Shown here piece after piece: positions 1 through 12,021 of a stretch of DNA of 64,000 nt. A program made the translations under genes and the position numbers. Below the pieces are notes generated by a model that saw only the letters and a program-made list of their open reading frames with translations, was not told the origin of the DNA and did not search any database. The stretch comes from Mytilus californianus (lineage: Eukaryota; Mollusca; Bivalvia; Mytilida; Mytilidae), in assembly GCF_021869535.1 (NCBI RefSeq), contig NW_026262712.1:49272884-49336883 (forward strand), given 5' to 3'. The stretch's first letter is position 1; each line of letters starts with the position of its first letter.

Positions 1-1089
1 GACGAAATATACGAACATATGAACCAAAGGTTCATTCCAAGTCCAACTTGACATACATGTTGAAGACACACATGTACTTTAATGGATTCATAAGTTACAC
101 TTCAGGTCGATTGATGTGCACATGCCCTTTTCAGACTTGGATAAAATTATTTGTAAGTAATATAATTACTCGTTAATTAAAAAGTACTTTTCTTAACCAC
201 ATATGAACAATAGTCGTTAACTGCTTATATTTTGATTGAAATCGTAGAAAAGTACGTATAACGTTCCACACTCTGATGTCAGTTACATCACTCGAAAATT
301 CACCATAAAGAGCACAGAAGAGAGCAAGCTTTAGAAAGATAGCAATCATATTTTGAGAAGATGGTCTAAATCTTAATTCGAGAATTCATATCAATAACAA
401 CAAGACATTAGAATATTCAAATACAACTTTAGTACAAATTATAACCATTAAATTGATATTTTTCACCCAAATTGAAAATTCATAAGGTTAAGTTTTTACC
501 ATATTTTACCCTGAAGGTACCATGCGCCAAATAGCAAGTGTTTCCGTAGTGGCATGATTGATATGATTTATATTTATAAATATAATGTTTATATTACATG
601 CATGCAATTGTACATATTTAGTTTATAAAGTATTTTATTGTACTATCGTATCATTAATATTGTTATTTTCTATAAATTTACTGTTTATGAAATGTTAAAA
701 TCATTCGAAAGTATTTTTCTACTACCAGGCATAGACGGCCTTAGACAAATTTGACACAACCTTTTGGATTATTTTGCTCTTCAATATGATTGATTTTGCC
801 TTCAAACTGTTCGGATTGGAGCCCCATTGTTATAGACGAAATGCATGTCTTGCCTAATAATTATAAGCCTGTTATCTTTGATGATTTATTATATCACCAG
901 TCAAAATTGAATTCAGATAATTTCAGCTGTTCCGATGACCTATCTAGTATTTATGTATAATTTGTTTCAAAATTTTAGCCTTGAGCTTTCCCAAAGAAGG
1001 CAAATCCAAATATTTTTGTATCCAAAGAACCTGATGTAGATTTTTTAAGAGACACATGTCGTTTTCGATATATGTGTGCTTCTTCTCCC
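1..1089. other. intergenic, no gene seen
   Basis: AT-rich sequence with no convincing coding segment on either strand. The first 180 bases weakly resemble the duplicated block at 15.2 and 16.3 kb (shared 'acatgtacttta' context), too weakly to call as a third copy. Confidence 0.5.
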
Positions 1090-1295
1090 TACAGATAGAA
1101 GTTCGTCAATATTGATCACCAGCCTGTGAACACGGAGGTTCTGTGTTCGATTAAGGTATATTCGACTCATTACTTAATGGATTGAGTAAGCCAGTTTTCC
1201 TGCCGATGGTCGTTGTTCTACAAATAAAAACTGGCAACCACGATATAGCTAAATGCTAAAAGTGTGGTTAAACACCAATAATAAATCAATCAATT
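1090..1295 (+). repeat. tRNA-derived SINE-like repeat
   Basis: The 5' part holds a Pol III B-box-like stretch (gttctgtgttcgatt). The body contains the block around 'aaaaactggcaaccacgat' and 'gtggttaaacaccaat', and the 3' tail is a short AATC-type repeat (aatcaatcaatt). A related copy with the same layout lies at 41820-42055. tRNA-derived SINEs with simple-repeat tails are common in bivalves. The call rests on layout and the second copy; the A box is not clear. Confidence 0.55.
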
Positions 1296-1689
1296 GATCT
1301 CAATACAGGTTGTTAGCTGCCTCCTTGAGAATCATCAAGGAGGTATTATGGAAATATCATTTATAATTTGATCTTTAGATCGAATCGATTTCACACATTA
1401 CTGTCATATTAACACCAATCAACATGATTACGTAAAAGGAGAAGGTTCATTCAGAGTTTACATTTAAATATAGGAAGATGTCAAAAGACCTGATTTGAAA
1501 CTCCCTACTTCATTTTAAAGTTCACAAATGCCAAAGATGAAATATATTATTCAAGAAATGTGTGAAAGTTTTTATTCGTAATTAAATGAACATCAACACA
1601 AAAAATACAAGACGTTAAGTGTGTTAAAGCTGGTTTAATAAATAATCACACTCTTTTGAAATGAGAGAAAAAAGTATAACAAAAATACC

Positions 1690-1800
1690 GAACTCCAAGG
1701 CAAATTCAAAAAGGGGAAGTCTATAAAAACTGACAAAGTCAAACGCTATCAATCAACGGAACAAGAGAAAAACAACTGCCATATTCCTGAATTTTGCCAA
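1690..1800 (-). repeat. dispersed mussel repeat, 'PGTY' type fragment
   Basis: It contains 'accgaactccaag', 'caaattcaaaa', 'aatcaacggaac' and 'aactgccatattcctga'. The same ordered blocks recur at 32580-32760 and 35105-35285 (minus) and, on the other strand, near 11800-11900, 37674-37810 and 55535-55680. Short open frames in these copies are by-products of the repeat. The label is only a local name. Confidence 0.55.
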
Positions 1801-2569
1801 ATTAAAGATTTTGTTCATCCGTGGGAGCCAAGGGAACTATCTGTCCATTAGCCAGTGGTTCCTTATACGTGTTATATAAAAGGATATGGATGGGATTTAA
1901 AGAATACAGAATAATTAGCCCCCTCCAAAACAAGTATAGACAAAAAAATTACCAAAATTTAAAAAAATGGAGAGTACTGGGTGCTAAAATATAAAGAAAA
2001 GAGAATAATGGACAACATGAATAAAGAATAGAGCCTAAAAAATTAAAATATACAGAAAGAATGACCCAATCCGTTCCCTCATATAAGGACCTCTTCATTT
2101 AGTTCATTCACAAAATTTCAATCTATGATGAGTTTATTTAAAGAATTATTCAATTGTTCTTACACTCAGGTCGTAACTACGTCTGGTAAAATAGCTCTTT
2201 TATCATCCCACCACATATTCTTGTGCCTGTCCCACATCTGGTACCTCCGCAGTGGTAATCATATGTCATATCTTAATGTTTGTTGGGAGCGTTTTTTTAA
2301 CGACGACTAGATGTTGCCCTCTTGGTATTTATTTGTTTGATGTATCAATGCCGTACAATCCACATCTCTTTTAATTCATCTTAATGAATATAAAAATAAA
2401 ACTTCTTACGTAAGCGAATCTAAGGAAGAAATAGAATTCACAAACTTTTCCTCATTTCCACCCAAATTTGTTCCTCTCACGACTCAGAGGTCAAAATCCA
2501 CAAATTGAAAAAACTTAGTGAAATCAGAATATCATAGAATCGAAATGAAAACAACTTAATTAATTTGGT
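1801..2569. other. unassigned intergenic DNA
   Basis: I see no gene here. The 61-codon open frame at 2125-2310 has no recognisable protein features and no supporting context. Confidence 0.4.
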
Positions 2570-2790
2570 GCGGCTGAAGTGCTTAGCTGGATTTATCCTC
2601 ACCAGGAGCGCTCAAACCTCTACAAAAGAATAGGATATTTAAGTATTTGTATATTTTAGGATCCATATAGCCAAAATGAACACACAAAAACAACAGCCAA
2701 ATCCACATAAGGTCAAATTTGCCCAGGGAGTTGGAACCTAAGGTTCTTAAGAATTTCCAAATTTATCAATGAATAATTTAGGAAAGGTTA
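2570..2790. repeat. dispersed repeat, second copy at 19.43 kb
   Basis: Blocks around 'aagtgcttagctggattta', 'gaacgctcaaa' variants and 'cccagggagttggaacct' recur, diverged, at 19430-19660. The order and spacing are preserved. The type of element is not clear, as I see no terminal repeats. Confidence 0.45.
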
Positions 2791-3364
2791 CGCAACGATT
2801 TACTGTAAAATATTTTTAAGCAATTTTATACATACCAAATCATTCAATACGTAATTCAGATCTGTATATCGCTGCAGAAGATAGGTTTCAGACAGAATTG
2901 CAAATGTTATAAATATATTATTGTAAAAGTTTGCCGCATTAAAACCTCTATTGCAAAAATGAATGAATTTGCTTCGATAGAATTTGGTTTTGGTTAAGGA
3001 TGAACAACTTATGTTTATCAATACTAAACATTATGCAAAATACTCAAAGTTGCAGTTTTGAGCCATTTATTTTTATGTTTGAGCATTTGAAATTTTGTTA
3101 CGTGACTAGGAATACATCTTGATGTTGTTACAACCTTAAAGTACACTCACGAAGCTGTTATTCTGTAAAATGTATATATAGGTAAGATTGAAAGATTTTT
3201 TTGCGAATGGAATAAAGTTTAGAGGAAATTGGCCTTGCTTCTTTGAACAACACATGAAACAAACCTAAAATAACAGCCCCACATCTTCTCATTTAAACAC
3301 TGTCTATCTACCGTTAAAGAACAATTATACATCTGACTGACAACCATTAGAACGCGCCTTATTT
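2791..3364. other. unassigned intergenic DNA
   Basis: No coding region, RNA gene or repeat was recognised. Confidence 0.4.
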
Positions 3365-3545
3365 AGGGGATGACCATTTGATTTTAGCGGCGTGGTGGGG
3401 GGGTTGAGAGCAAGAGGATTTTGAAAACAGTACTAACCATTAAAATAAAAATAGGTGCATATCGACAAAAGTTAATTCGGAAAAATCATCGTGTCACCAA
3501 CCCTTCCCCGCCCCACCCCATTAGAATATCAAGTGGTCGTCCCCT
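3365..3545. mobile_element. foldback MITE-like element, about 181 bp
   Basis: The ends are imperfect inverted repeats. The left end reads aggggatgaccatttgat, and the right end is its complement with two mismatches. A G-rich stretch (gtggtggggggg) follows the left arm and a C-rich stretch (ccccgccccacccc) precedes the right arm, so the whole element can fold back. The larger element at 28057-28339 has a related arm (ctaccatttgat) and the same G-rich/C-rich inner flanks, which suggests one superfamily. No transposase is encoded, so it would be non-autonomous. Confidence 0.65.
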
Positions 3546-4257
3546 GAAGAGTTTTGCGAATTTAAAAACGTAAAAAATAGGTGACACTTTTATTTGTTTA
3601 TTTTGTTGAGTTTTTTTATTTATGGAAAGAGCACTAACCATTAAAATAAAAATAGGTGCATATCAACATTATCTGAATGCCGAAAACAAAACCGTTAAAT
3701 AGTTGGTTAAATAATTTGTAGCAATGGCATACTGTTATATCACGGTAACACGGATCGTTAAAACATACCAATATTGATTATAGCAGCTAAATCGAGTCGT
3801 TGAAGAGACATTGTCAACTACTTCTCTCCTGGACTCGAGTGTGAAATTGTTTCCCTGACATTCATTATGAAGATGATTTGCATTATATAATTCTAAGAAT
3901 TAACTTTAAAAAAGTAGAAGACAATTAACACAATGTTTTTTTTCATATTGACACATAGAAACGATCACTTGAAAAAAGAAGTGTATTCAAAGTTCACATA
4001 TTTATATGTCAAGATTGTAAGGTCCTGTTTTCAAAAGAGCTATTGAAGCAATGGTACTTAATGATCAATTCGAAAGCTTTATTCATTATATTTTTTGCTC
4101 TTTTTAAAAAATCGTAGCGACAATTCATCAAAACTACCAAAATATATTAAAGAATGTAGCATATAATTAAAATACATTTGCTGCAAAAGTAAAAACGAAT
4201 TCAGGTTGGACTAATTTCAGAGGGTCAATGCATTAATACAGAAATGTCATAAGAAGA
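3546..4257. other. unassigned intergenic DNA
   Basis: It contains a second copy (about 3630-3665) of the internal block 'accattaaaataaaaatagg' of the MITE just upstream. Nothing else was recognised. Confidence 0.4.
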
Positions 4258-4326
4258 CCCTTTATAGCTTGCTGTTCGGTGTTAGCCAAGGCTCCGTGTT
4301 GCAGGCCGTACTTTGACCTAATAATT
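4258..4326 (+). repeat. 5' half of an interrupted mussel repeat
   Basis: The sequence from 'tttatagcttgctgttcgg' to 'gtactttgaccta' is the first half of a repeat seen uninterrupted at 13585-13724. The second half resumes at 6198. The missing middle is exactly the retroelement at 4327-6197, so this is the left flank of a nested insertion. Confidence 0.75.
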
Positions 4327-6197
4327 AAAATTGAGAATGGAAATGGCGAATGTGTCATAGAGACAACAACCCGACCATTGAGCAGACAACAGCCGAAGGC
4401 CACCAATGGGTCTTCAATGCAGCGAAAAACTCCCGCACCCGGAGGCGTCCTTCAACTGGCCCCTAAACAAATAAGTATACTAGTTCAGTGATAATGGACG
4501 TCATACTAAACTCCAAATTATACTTAGGAAACTAAAATTAAAAATGATACAAGACTAACAAAGGCCAGAGGCTCCTGCCTTGGGACAGGCGCAAAAATGC
4601 GGCGGGGTTAAACATGTTTTTTGAGATCTCAACCCTCCCCCTATACCTCTAGCCAATATAGAAAAAAACAAACGCACAACAGTACGCACAGTAAAACTCA
4701 GTATAAGAGAAGTCCGAGTCCGATGTCAGAATAGGAAACAAAAGAAAATAAACAAAATGACAATAATACATAAATAACAACAGACTACTAGCAGTAACTG
4801 ACATGCCAGCTCCAGACCTCAATTAAACTGATTGAAAGATTATGTCTTCATCATATGAATATCAGGCACAATCCCTCCTGTTAGGGGTTTAGTATTATAC
4901 CGTCATAAAATATATGAGAACATAACCCGTGTCATGCCAACAACTGATTTTAGAACAAATGTGTTAATTCCGATGCAAAGACCCTATAAGTGAATCAATA
5001 TTAAAGCCATAATATGCAATCTTTAATGACCTGTAACAGTATCGTAACTATATCCCTTCTTAATAAGCCTGTTTAAGGTTTTGTTAGCTTTTGAGGTGAA
5101 TACTGACATTTTTGTGCTTTGTAAAGAATATTACCATAAAAGATTGGATGTGAAATACCCGAACGTATAAGATGTCTGCATGTTGAGTTATATTAACGAA
5201 TGATGTCCTTATACCGATGATAAAATTAAGTAAATATTTTGACTAGTTTATGATATCGAAAACCCTGGTGTAATAATTTTTCAGTAATACATAAATTTCT
5301 CTCGCTAAAATCTAATACGTTGTTACATACACGAGCGAATCGTACAAGTTGAGATATATAAAAACCATAAGATGGTGACAAGGGAACGTCACCATCTAAA
5401 AATGGATAATTAACGATAGGAAATGAAAAATCCTCTCTTTTATCATAAATTTTTGTATTAAGCTTCCCGTTAATGATATAGATATCAAGATCGAGGAAAG
5501 GACAGTGGTCATTGTTAGTATTAGCTTTATTTAAAGTAAGTTCAACAGGATAAATTTCTTTAGTAAACATACTGAAGTCGTCATTATTGAGAGCCAATAT
5601 ATCATCCAAATATCTAAAAGTATTGTTAAATGTTTGTATAAGATGTTATTTCGATGGGTCTTTGCTGATTTTAGTCATGTATTGTAACTCATAACAATAC
5701 AAAAATAGGTCCGCAATAAGTGGTGCACAGTTAGTCCCCATTGGAATTCCGATAACTTGACTATATACGGAAACTCCAAAGCGAAAAAAAATGAAGAAAA
5801 AATTCAAGGGCAGAAATAGTATCAAAGCATGTCCATATGACATAGTTCTTTTGTTGCTGCTACTAAAAAATGACCTAAAAGAGTTTGAACATATGTATTT
5901 GCATTCCGACTTTTTAAATGCCCATCTAATTAGGTGTGTGACTTTTTTCTTAATACGAATATGAGGCAAAGTGGTATATAGGGTAGAAAAATCAAAACTT
6001 TGAACAGATTCAAAATCACCAATATATGCATGCAATTTATCAAGTACTTCCAACGAGTTTTTGACACTCCAAAAGTAATTAATTCCACTATTTTCAAAGG
6101 CCTTATTTGAACAATTTATTATCAGGTTTTTGATTGTACCAAGTGTACTAGTAAGTAGAATAGACAATTTAGTAGTGGAACAATGACTTGAAGACGA
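4327..6197 (-). mobile_element. 5'-truncated retrotransposon with RT domain and 3' tail
   Basis: Read on the minus strand, it begins inside an RT coding region near 6197. It continues through the degraded C-terminal part to about 4860 and ends in a roughly 480-bp untranslated tail whose last bases are ...tctcaatttt. The tail is the same sequence that occurs alone at 9065-9531 and 50502-50955 and, shorter, at several other sites. The flanks are the two halves of an older repeat, so the borders are well defined. A short AT-rich duplication (aataatt / aataaatt) may be the target-site duplication. This copy cannot move, because it lacks a 5' end and has stops and frameshifts. Confidence 0.8.
5050..6197 (-). 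pseudogene. reverse transcriptase, decayed fragment
   Basis: This is an RT domain of the type widespread in molluscs, cnidarians and lancelets. Visible motifs in order are SGINYFWSVKNS, DFSTLYTTLPH (motif A with its aspartate), GIPMGTNCAPLIADLF (motif B), FRYLDDILALNN (motif C, catalytic YLDD), PFLDLDIYI and YDKREDFSFPIVNYPFL, then a C-terminal block ending in HPIFYGNILYKAQK. One in-frame TAA near 5643-5645 splits the domain between motifs B and C. Further stops and a frameshift follow below 5226. The catalytic residues are intact, so the decay looks moderate. The N-terminal part is missing at the insertion border. The family may be Penelope-related, possibly with permuted domains, but no endonuclease domain is present here to decide this. 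Confidence 0.8.
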
Positions 6198-6282
6198 AAT
6201 AAATTGTTTACTTTTTACACATTGTGACTTGGATGGAGAGTTGTCTCATTAACACTCATATCACATCTTCTTATTTCTATAT
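6198..6282 (+). repeat. 3' half of the interrupted mussel repeat
   Basis: It resumes at 'aaattgtttactttttacac', continues through 'gacttggatggagagttgtc', and ends at 'cacatcttcttatttctat', as in the intact copy at 13585-13724. Confidence 0.75.
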
Positions 6283-6714
6283 AAGCTTTTGGTAAAACCT
6301 GATTCTATAAATGGTCTTCCTTTAAACTGTCTTTAACTAAACAAATTACCCCCTTTCTACTTCAGTCACCTTAATTAATAACTGGTCAATCTTTTAATTA
6401 TAAAACGCTGCAGAAGTATATTTGTGTTTCGTTGTTAAGAAATCGTGAAGTGAAGAATAGTAAAGTCTCAAAGATTGAATGCTTTTTTAAGGTTTGAATT
6501 TCATTATACCTTCTCATCTGTTCAAGAATTATGAGTATTGCTAGAAGGTTTTCCTTTTTTGTTTTTAAAAGGGAAAACCAGTTTGTTTTTATTGCTCATT
6601 TAAGATTTTCGGACTCTCTGCACAATCTATCCACATCCTGTCAAATGATGAAGTACGATTTACAACTCAGTATAAGCTTTCATTGCTGATTCTTGGGGAT
6701 ATTTGTCATTTCGG

Positions 6715-6855
6715 GTCCTTTAAAAGCTGACAATGCGGTATGGGTTTTGCTCATTGTTGAAGGTCATACAATGACATATAGTTGTAAACTTCTATGTCAT
6801 TCGGTCTCTGGTGGAGTGTTGTATCATTGGCAATTATACCACATCTTGTAATTTT
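6715..6855 (+). repeat. mussel repeat, variant subfamily
   Basis: It has the order 'gctgacaatgcggtatgggt', 'gctcattgttgaagg', 'gttgtatcattggcaat', 'accacatctt'. This is a diverged relative of the 'ccacatcttcttat'-ending repeat. A minus-strand 5' part of the same variant is at 49567-49640. Confidence 0.6.
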
Positions 6856-7849
6856 TTATATTTTCCTTTTAATATAAAGTGAAGCTGTATTGTTTTGCCT
6901 CTGTTTTGATAAATTAATCGTGCATTTCTGTCTTAATTCACATTTGATGACCTCTCCCTTTCAATCTAAGGTAATCATGCGTCGTTTTACCTCTGTATCG
7001 TGTCATTCACCACGCATTGTTGTCTTAATTTACATTGGATTTCTAAAACGGAAGAAAAAAATTCCTGTGGATTTATATTTAATTGACATGGCAAAGTAAC
7101 ATGTGTACGTACTCAAATTTAATCCTAAAATCGTGCATGGCTTGTATCATGTGAGGATAAACGATCAACTTATCTTTTCCATGAGTCATTGTTGGCTAGT
7201 ATCAATTTTGTTCAGTCCGACGAAAAAAGAGCACATGAAAGTTAAACATTATAATTGTATCTTATTGCACCAAAAATAAGCAATGTTATAGCAGACACTC
7301 ATCAATGATACCAGTGGTTCTTTTCACCAAAAATTTTACGACAAAAATTGATCGTAACTTATACTGAAATGTTCGTGACTAAAGAGTATTTTTCTCGTTA
7401 GTTTTTTTTGTAAAATTGATTGCAGACTAATAATTTATTACAGTAGAACCATGGTTGTATAGACGAATATATATATAAATGATCTCGATGTAAAGACCGT
7501 ACAATCCGTTCATTTGTAAATAGGCAAATATCCAACACGTTGTTCTTTTCGAACATTTAACTTTATATGGAAATCTTTACCATTTACTACATAAATTGGT
7601 ATTCCCACCAGACAGCAGGAGTTATGGGCGAAATTGTTGCATGATTTTCACCTTTTGCTTTATTCGTCGACAAAAAATTCACTTAACTATGTCATAATTT
7701 TAAGTGAATGACATGCATTAGTGCGTGCAGTACCGTGTTAAAGAAAATGGACACGGATGAACGACTTCAAACTATGCTCTAAATACAAAAAATCTTCCAA
7801 CATGGTTATGAGGAAAAACAAATGAAATAGGCCTCACACAAATTTTAGG
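6856..7849. other. unassigned intergenic DNA
   Basis: No gene was recognised. The 69-codon open frame at 6890-7099 is AT-rich and looks like chance. Confidence 0.4.
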
Positions 7850-8170
7850 GCCACCATCATGAATTGATCGATCGATACAATATTCTGTGTCTCAACTCAT
7901 GAGAAATAATATTCGCGAGTGTACAACTTAACTTAGATTGTCTCTGAACTGTAAATATATATCGATTATGCCCTCTTCCTTAAATGACATTTTGACAGTC
8001 TGGATTCGAGAGGCATGATACTAGTAATGCATTGATAACTGTCTCACCCCTTTTGGAGTTCATGCGATTTCCTGTGTTGTTCACTTGGTTGTTTTTTCAA
8101 AATGGATTTACGAGATTTGAACATAGGTTAACTACTGTTGCCTCTCATCCATGTAAAAGTGAACAATACA
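7850..8170 (+). repeat. dispersed repeat, related copies at 15.0, 55.3 and 58.7 kb
   Basis: Blocks 'ccaccatcatgaattg', 'gacattttgacag', 'ttcatgcgatttc' and 'gaacatag/cggtaa' occur in the same order at 58700-59040. The second half alone occurs at 14950-15150 and 55330-55480. The long open frame at 8032-8244 comes from this repeat. Confidence 0.55.
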
Positions 8171-9064
8171 TGTTTGTTAAAAGTACCGTCTTTGTCTTGT
8201 TGTTAAAGCCTGGGTTATTTCAATCATCCTTGCAAAACTGCTAATACTTTGGTACATGAGATAATATTTCAAGCATGTCATTGTACATCTTTCCATGTTC
8301 ACCTTTGTATCCGTTTTCTTCAAACATGTATAGCATCATCAATCATATGCCTGTTTTATTCGTACAAGTCTGTTTCTTGTAACGAAATTCAAATGCTTTT
8401 CTTTCTATAAATTGATTTAAAAGTTTAATCCTCGTGCTCTCAGTTATGTTTTATTTCATTTTGTTTGAAGAACAATTGATAATCTGTTACTACTGCATGC
8501 AAATAGTATTGGACGTGTATTGATTAAGGTCTATTGTTGATAGTCGTAATATGATTCAAGAGCATCGCTCTACTTTAACTATGTTTTTCATTTTTATGTT
8601 TTGTCGTTCTCTATTTCGTTCTATTACACAGTTTTATTATTGGTGGCGTTTGTAAACAAATTCTAAAGAAATGTTTTTTCAAAATTTCATATGCTATTTG
8701 TACTCAAAAATTGGGAAAAAAATCCATATTTCTATGAAAATTTAAATGGCTTTTAAGGGTAAACTAAATATCAATTATACTATATATAAAGGTTTCGTGT
8801 GACCTTTCAATGGAAACTTTCACGGTTGCTATTTTACAAGCGTCATGTTTTGCTGACCATTAACATCTGATGTAAATCACAGATAAACATAGCGATATTC
8901 ATATATCTTGACAAACAAAACTAATCAAATTTGGTTATCATAAAATTGCTTCCGATAAATGGAATGTTTGCAAAGTTGGGACTTTGACGATTGATCGACA
9001 ATTTCTTCATTAGGACCATTTGAAGTGATATTCCTGAATGGGGGATAAAATATATATACTCTGT

Positions 9065-9531
9065 CAGTAACTGCTAGTAGTATGTTGTTATTTAAGTATT
9101 ATTGTCATTTTGTTTATTTTCTTTTGTTTCCTATTCTGACATCGGACTCGGACTTCTCTTATACTGAGTTTTACTGTGCGTACTGTTGTGCGTTTGTTTT
9201 TTCTACATTGGCTAGAGGTATAGGGGGAGAGTTGAGATCTCAAAAAACCTGTTTAACCCCGCCGCATTTTTGCGCCTGTCCCAAGTCAGGAGTCTCTGGC
9301 CTTTGTTAGTCATTTTTAATTTTAGTTTCCTGTGTATAATTTGGAGTTTAGTATGACGTCCATTATCACTGAACTAGTATACATATTTGTTTAGGGGCCA
9401 GCTGAAGGACGCCTCCGGGTGCGGGAGTTTCTCGCTGCATTGAAGACCCATTGGTGGCCTTCGGCTGTTGTCTGCTCTATGGTCGGGTTGTTGTCTCTTT
9501 GACACATTCCCCATTTCCATTCTCAATTTTA
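9065..9531 (+). mobile_element. solo 3' tail of the RT retrotransposon
   Basis: It runs from 'cagtaactgctagtag' through 'ccccgccgcatttttgcg', 'cctccgggtgcgggag' and 'ggccttcggctgttgtc' to 'cattctcaattttat'. This is the complement of 4327-4800, where the same sequence directly follows RT coding sequence. No RT remains, which fits a copy truncated from its 5' end during insertion. Confidence 0.8.
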
Positions 9532-12021
9532 TATGACATGTTTTAAATGCACTTTCAGTTTTGTATTTGTATTCCTTATTTTTTTGCAAATATGACATGA
9601 TTGTATTATATTGATTTTTCAATAAGCGATATAAATTTTCTGTATACTACAGTTGCACCAAAAAAATCGATGAAACAGAATACAACAGAAAATGTTCCGT
9701 TTGTTCGAAGTCTTTTGAAGAATATTTGTTATCCAAAATAAATCTTGATTTTTTTATTTATTATTTAATACTCTTTTTTATTTTTGTTTTTATTTTTGGG
9801 TCGTCGTACACTTTTGTATATTATTTTTATTAATAGTGTACTGATTGTACATCTACGTTCGGATCAGCGTTGACTATTTTATATCTCATCACTAAAGTAT
9901 AAATTGAAAGAGATAGGGCAAAAATTGCGACATTACATATGTAGAAGTCACGATTAAAAAATCTTAATTAATGACATCTGAAGTATTTTAATTAGCGAAA
10001 GAAGCAGAAACTTGATTGATAAACATTTTACTCCCAAACACGTCATTTTTTGTATTATAAAGTTAAGGTCACAAAAGTCAATCGATCTATTTGTTTTTTT
10101 CTTTTACTGTCTCACACTGGCATGAGAAATTACCGTAAGAGGTTCAATTGTTCATGTGCATCAAGCGGAGAAAAATCCGAATGCTTCGAAATCGAGAAAT
10201 GTACATACGAAAATTGACAGCATATTTTCGTTTGTATTTTCATATGTATACAAATTCATTTAGTGATGATAGTAACTAAGTGATAAATTTTTAGTCAAAC
10301 TATATAAGAATGTTCTGTTTGGAGTTTTGAAAAATCCTTATCGAATAAATAGATATTTGGAAATATCCTATTTTTCATCTGAGAAATTGCACTATAAAAG
10401 ATAAAACCTAAACTATTTCATATATCTAGGTCTTAAACGTGCTCGTGCATTCGTAACTAAGGTATTAAATATTTTATAACTCTTTGCGGTTGATGATAAT
10501 AAGTGCGTATAGTCTTAACTGTTGGTAGTGACGCAAATTGCAAACCTTTCGACTATTACATTGCAAAGGAATAGAGATGAAACTTTCCAGCTATAGGTGT
10601 AATCATATATGTGTTTCACTTACAACTTGAAATAAAAAAAGAAGTACGTTTCTTGTGTAACCCGTACGAAATAGTAATAAATATCAATAAAATCTTATCA
10701 ATAACGGTTCACTGAAGACTATTTTTGAGTTCAAAACTTAGCTCTGACACACAATAGTACATGTTGAGGCAAAATGTGCAAACAATCCATAGCCCAAGCA
10801 AAGTCAAGTTACAGTACTAAAGGATGCTCGCTTCTATTGTTTTTGACTTTTGTCAGATATTCGGAATCCTCTAGCGTTATCCATGTAGCGCCATTAAAAA
10901 TAGTTTTAAAATCCATTTTTGAAAATATTATAAAATCCTAGTTATTTTTTCATAGTTTTTGAACGAAAAAGGGTGCCAATGTTGTATGTATAAAAAAATC
11001 TAGAGGGAAATCTTTTCCCGCCAAATTTTCAATTGCTTATATCTAAAAAAAAAAAGGGGGGTACTGACCTTTCAATTTTTTCCTGCCTTTTTTTAGTTCA
11101 GTTATTTAATTGCTATCAATTCATAACAGTCTTTAAAAAGCTTGTTATTTTGAAACAGAGGAGCGAACATCCTTAACGTCAGTATTTATAACAATTAGTC
11201 TGGTGGATAAACGATGATTTGAAATACAGGAAGGAAATTGCCAATTTTATTTTATTGAATTAGCTATGTTTAAACCATGTAAATTATATGTCTCTACAGA
11301 ATGTAAAATTTATGGAACAAAAAACGAAAGAAAATCGCCATGTCGATTATCTTTTTTGTAGATGAAAATATGTTCGCTATATAAGACGGGTCTGAAACTT
11401 TGGAACTATTTTTCTAAATATCACGGAAATTTCATTCTGTTTTCAAAAATTAAATCAATATGATTTTTTTTTAAGTCATCAATTCAATTTAATAAACAGA
11501 ATTGTTATGCCCTAATGAAAATTGATACTGACATTTTTACTAAATTTAAGGTCTTTTGAATATCAATAAAACAAACTAACGTTTAAGATATGACATAAAT
11601 GTTAAATATTTGATAGAGGTAGGGCCAATTTCCACTTATTTTTTTTCACATGATGTTCATTTAAAAAAAAATTCAGGCTTTACTTAAAATAACAGTAATA
11701 AAGTTTCATGTTTGTTCTTTGAGGTTGTAACAACATTATAGCCAATGTTTATGCTTGAAACCAAATAACAAAAGTCTGAAAAAGGGTTAAATCCCCATTT
11801 TCCTCTAAAGTCAGGAATATGACTGCTGTTTTCCAGTAGTTCCGTTTGTTGATATAGTCGAGCGTTTTGTTTTGTTGAGTTTTCCGGACTTCCCCTGTTA
11901 GAATTAATCATTGAGATCGATATTTTAGTTATAAAATTTTTGTTACACAGCAAGCCTTTAAAAAATAAATTGTTCTCTATGATCTTTCGAAAATATCTAT
12001 CCTCTATATTTCACATTTCAG
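9532..12021. other. upstream region of the homeobox gene
   Basis: The missing 5' exon of the homeobox gene could lie here or beyond. I cannot identify it. A repeat of the 1690/32.6/37.7/55.5-kb family overlaps about 11780-11900 and explains the minus-strand open frame there. Many short blocks between about 9700 and 11900 match copy B (23.6-25.8 kb) in order. Confidence 0.4.

Noticed and set aside
1..180. Possible third copy of the 15.2/16.3-kb duplication
   Set aside because: Only short words match and their spacing differs.
9082..9309. 75-codon open frame
   Set aside because: It lies fully within the solo 3' tail of the RT retrotransposon.
11684..11953. 89-codon minus-strand open frame next to the homeobox exon
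   Set aside because: Overlaps a dispersed repeat and is antisense to the gene; no motif.
11940..12021. Extension of the homeobox frame upstream of 12022 (possible start at 11979)
   Set aside because: The stretch ends in a pyrimidine-rich AG acceptor that copy B also keeps, and copy B does not preserve the upstream frame; a spliced 5' exon is more likely.
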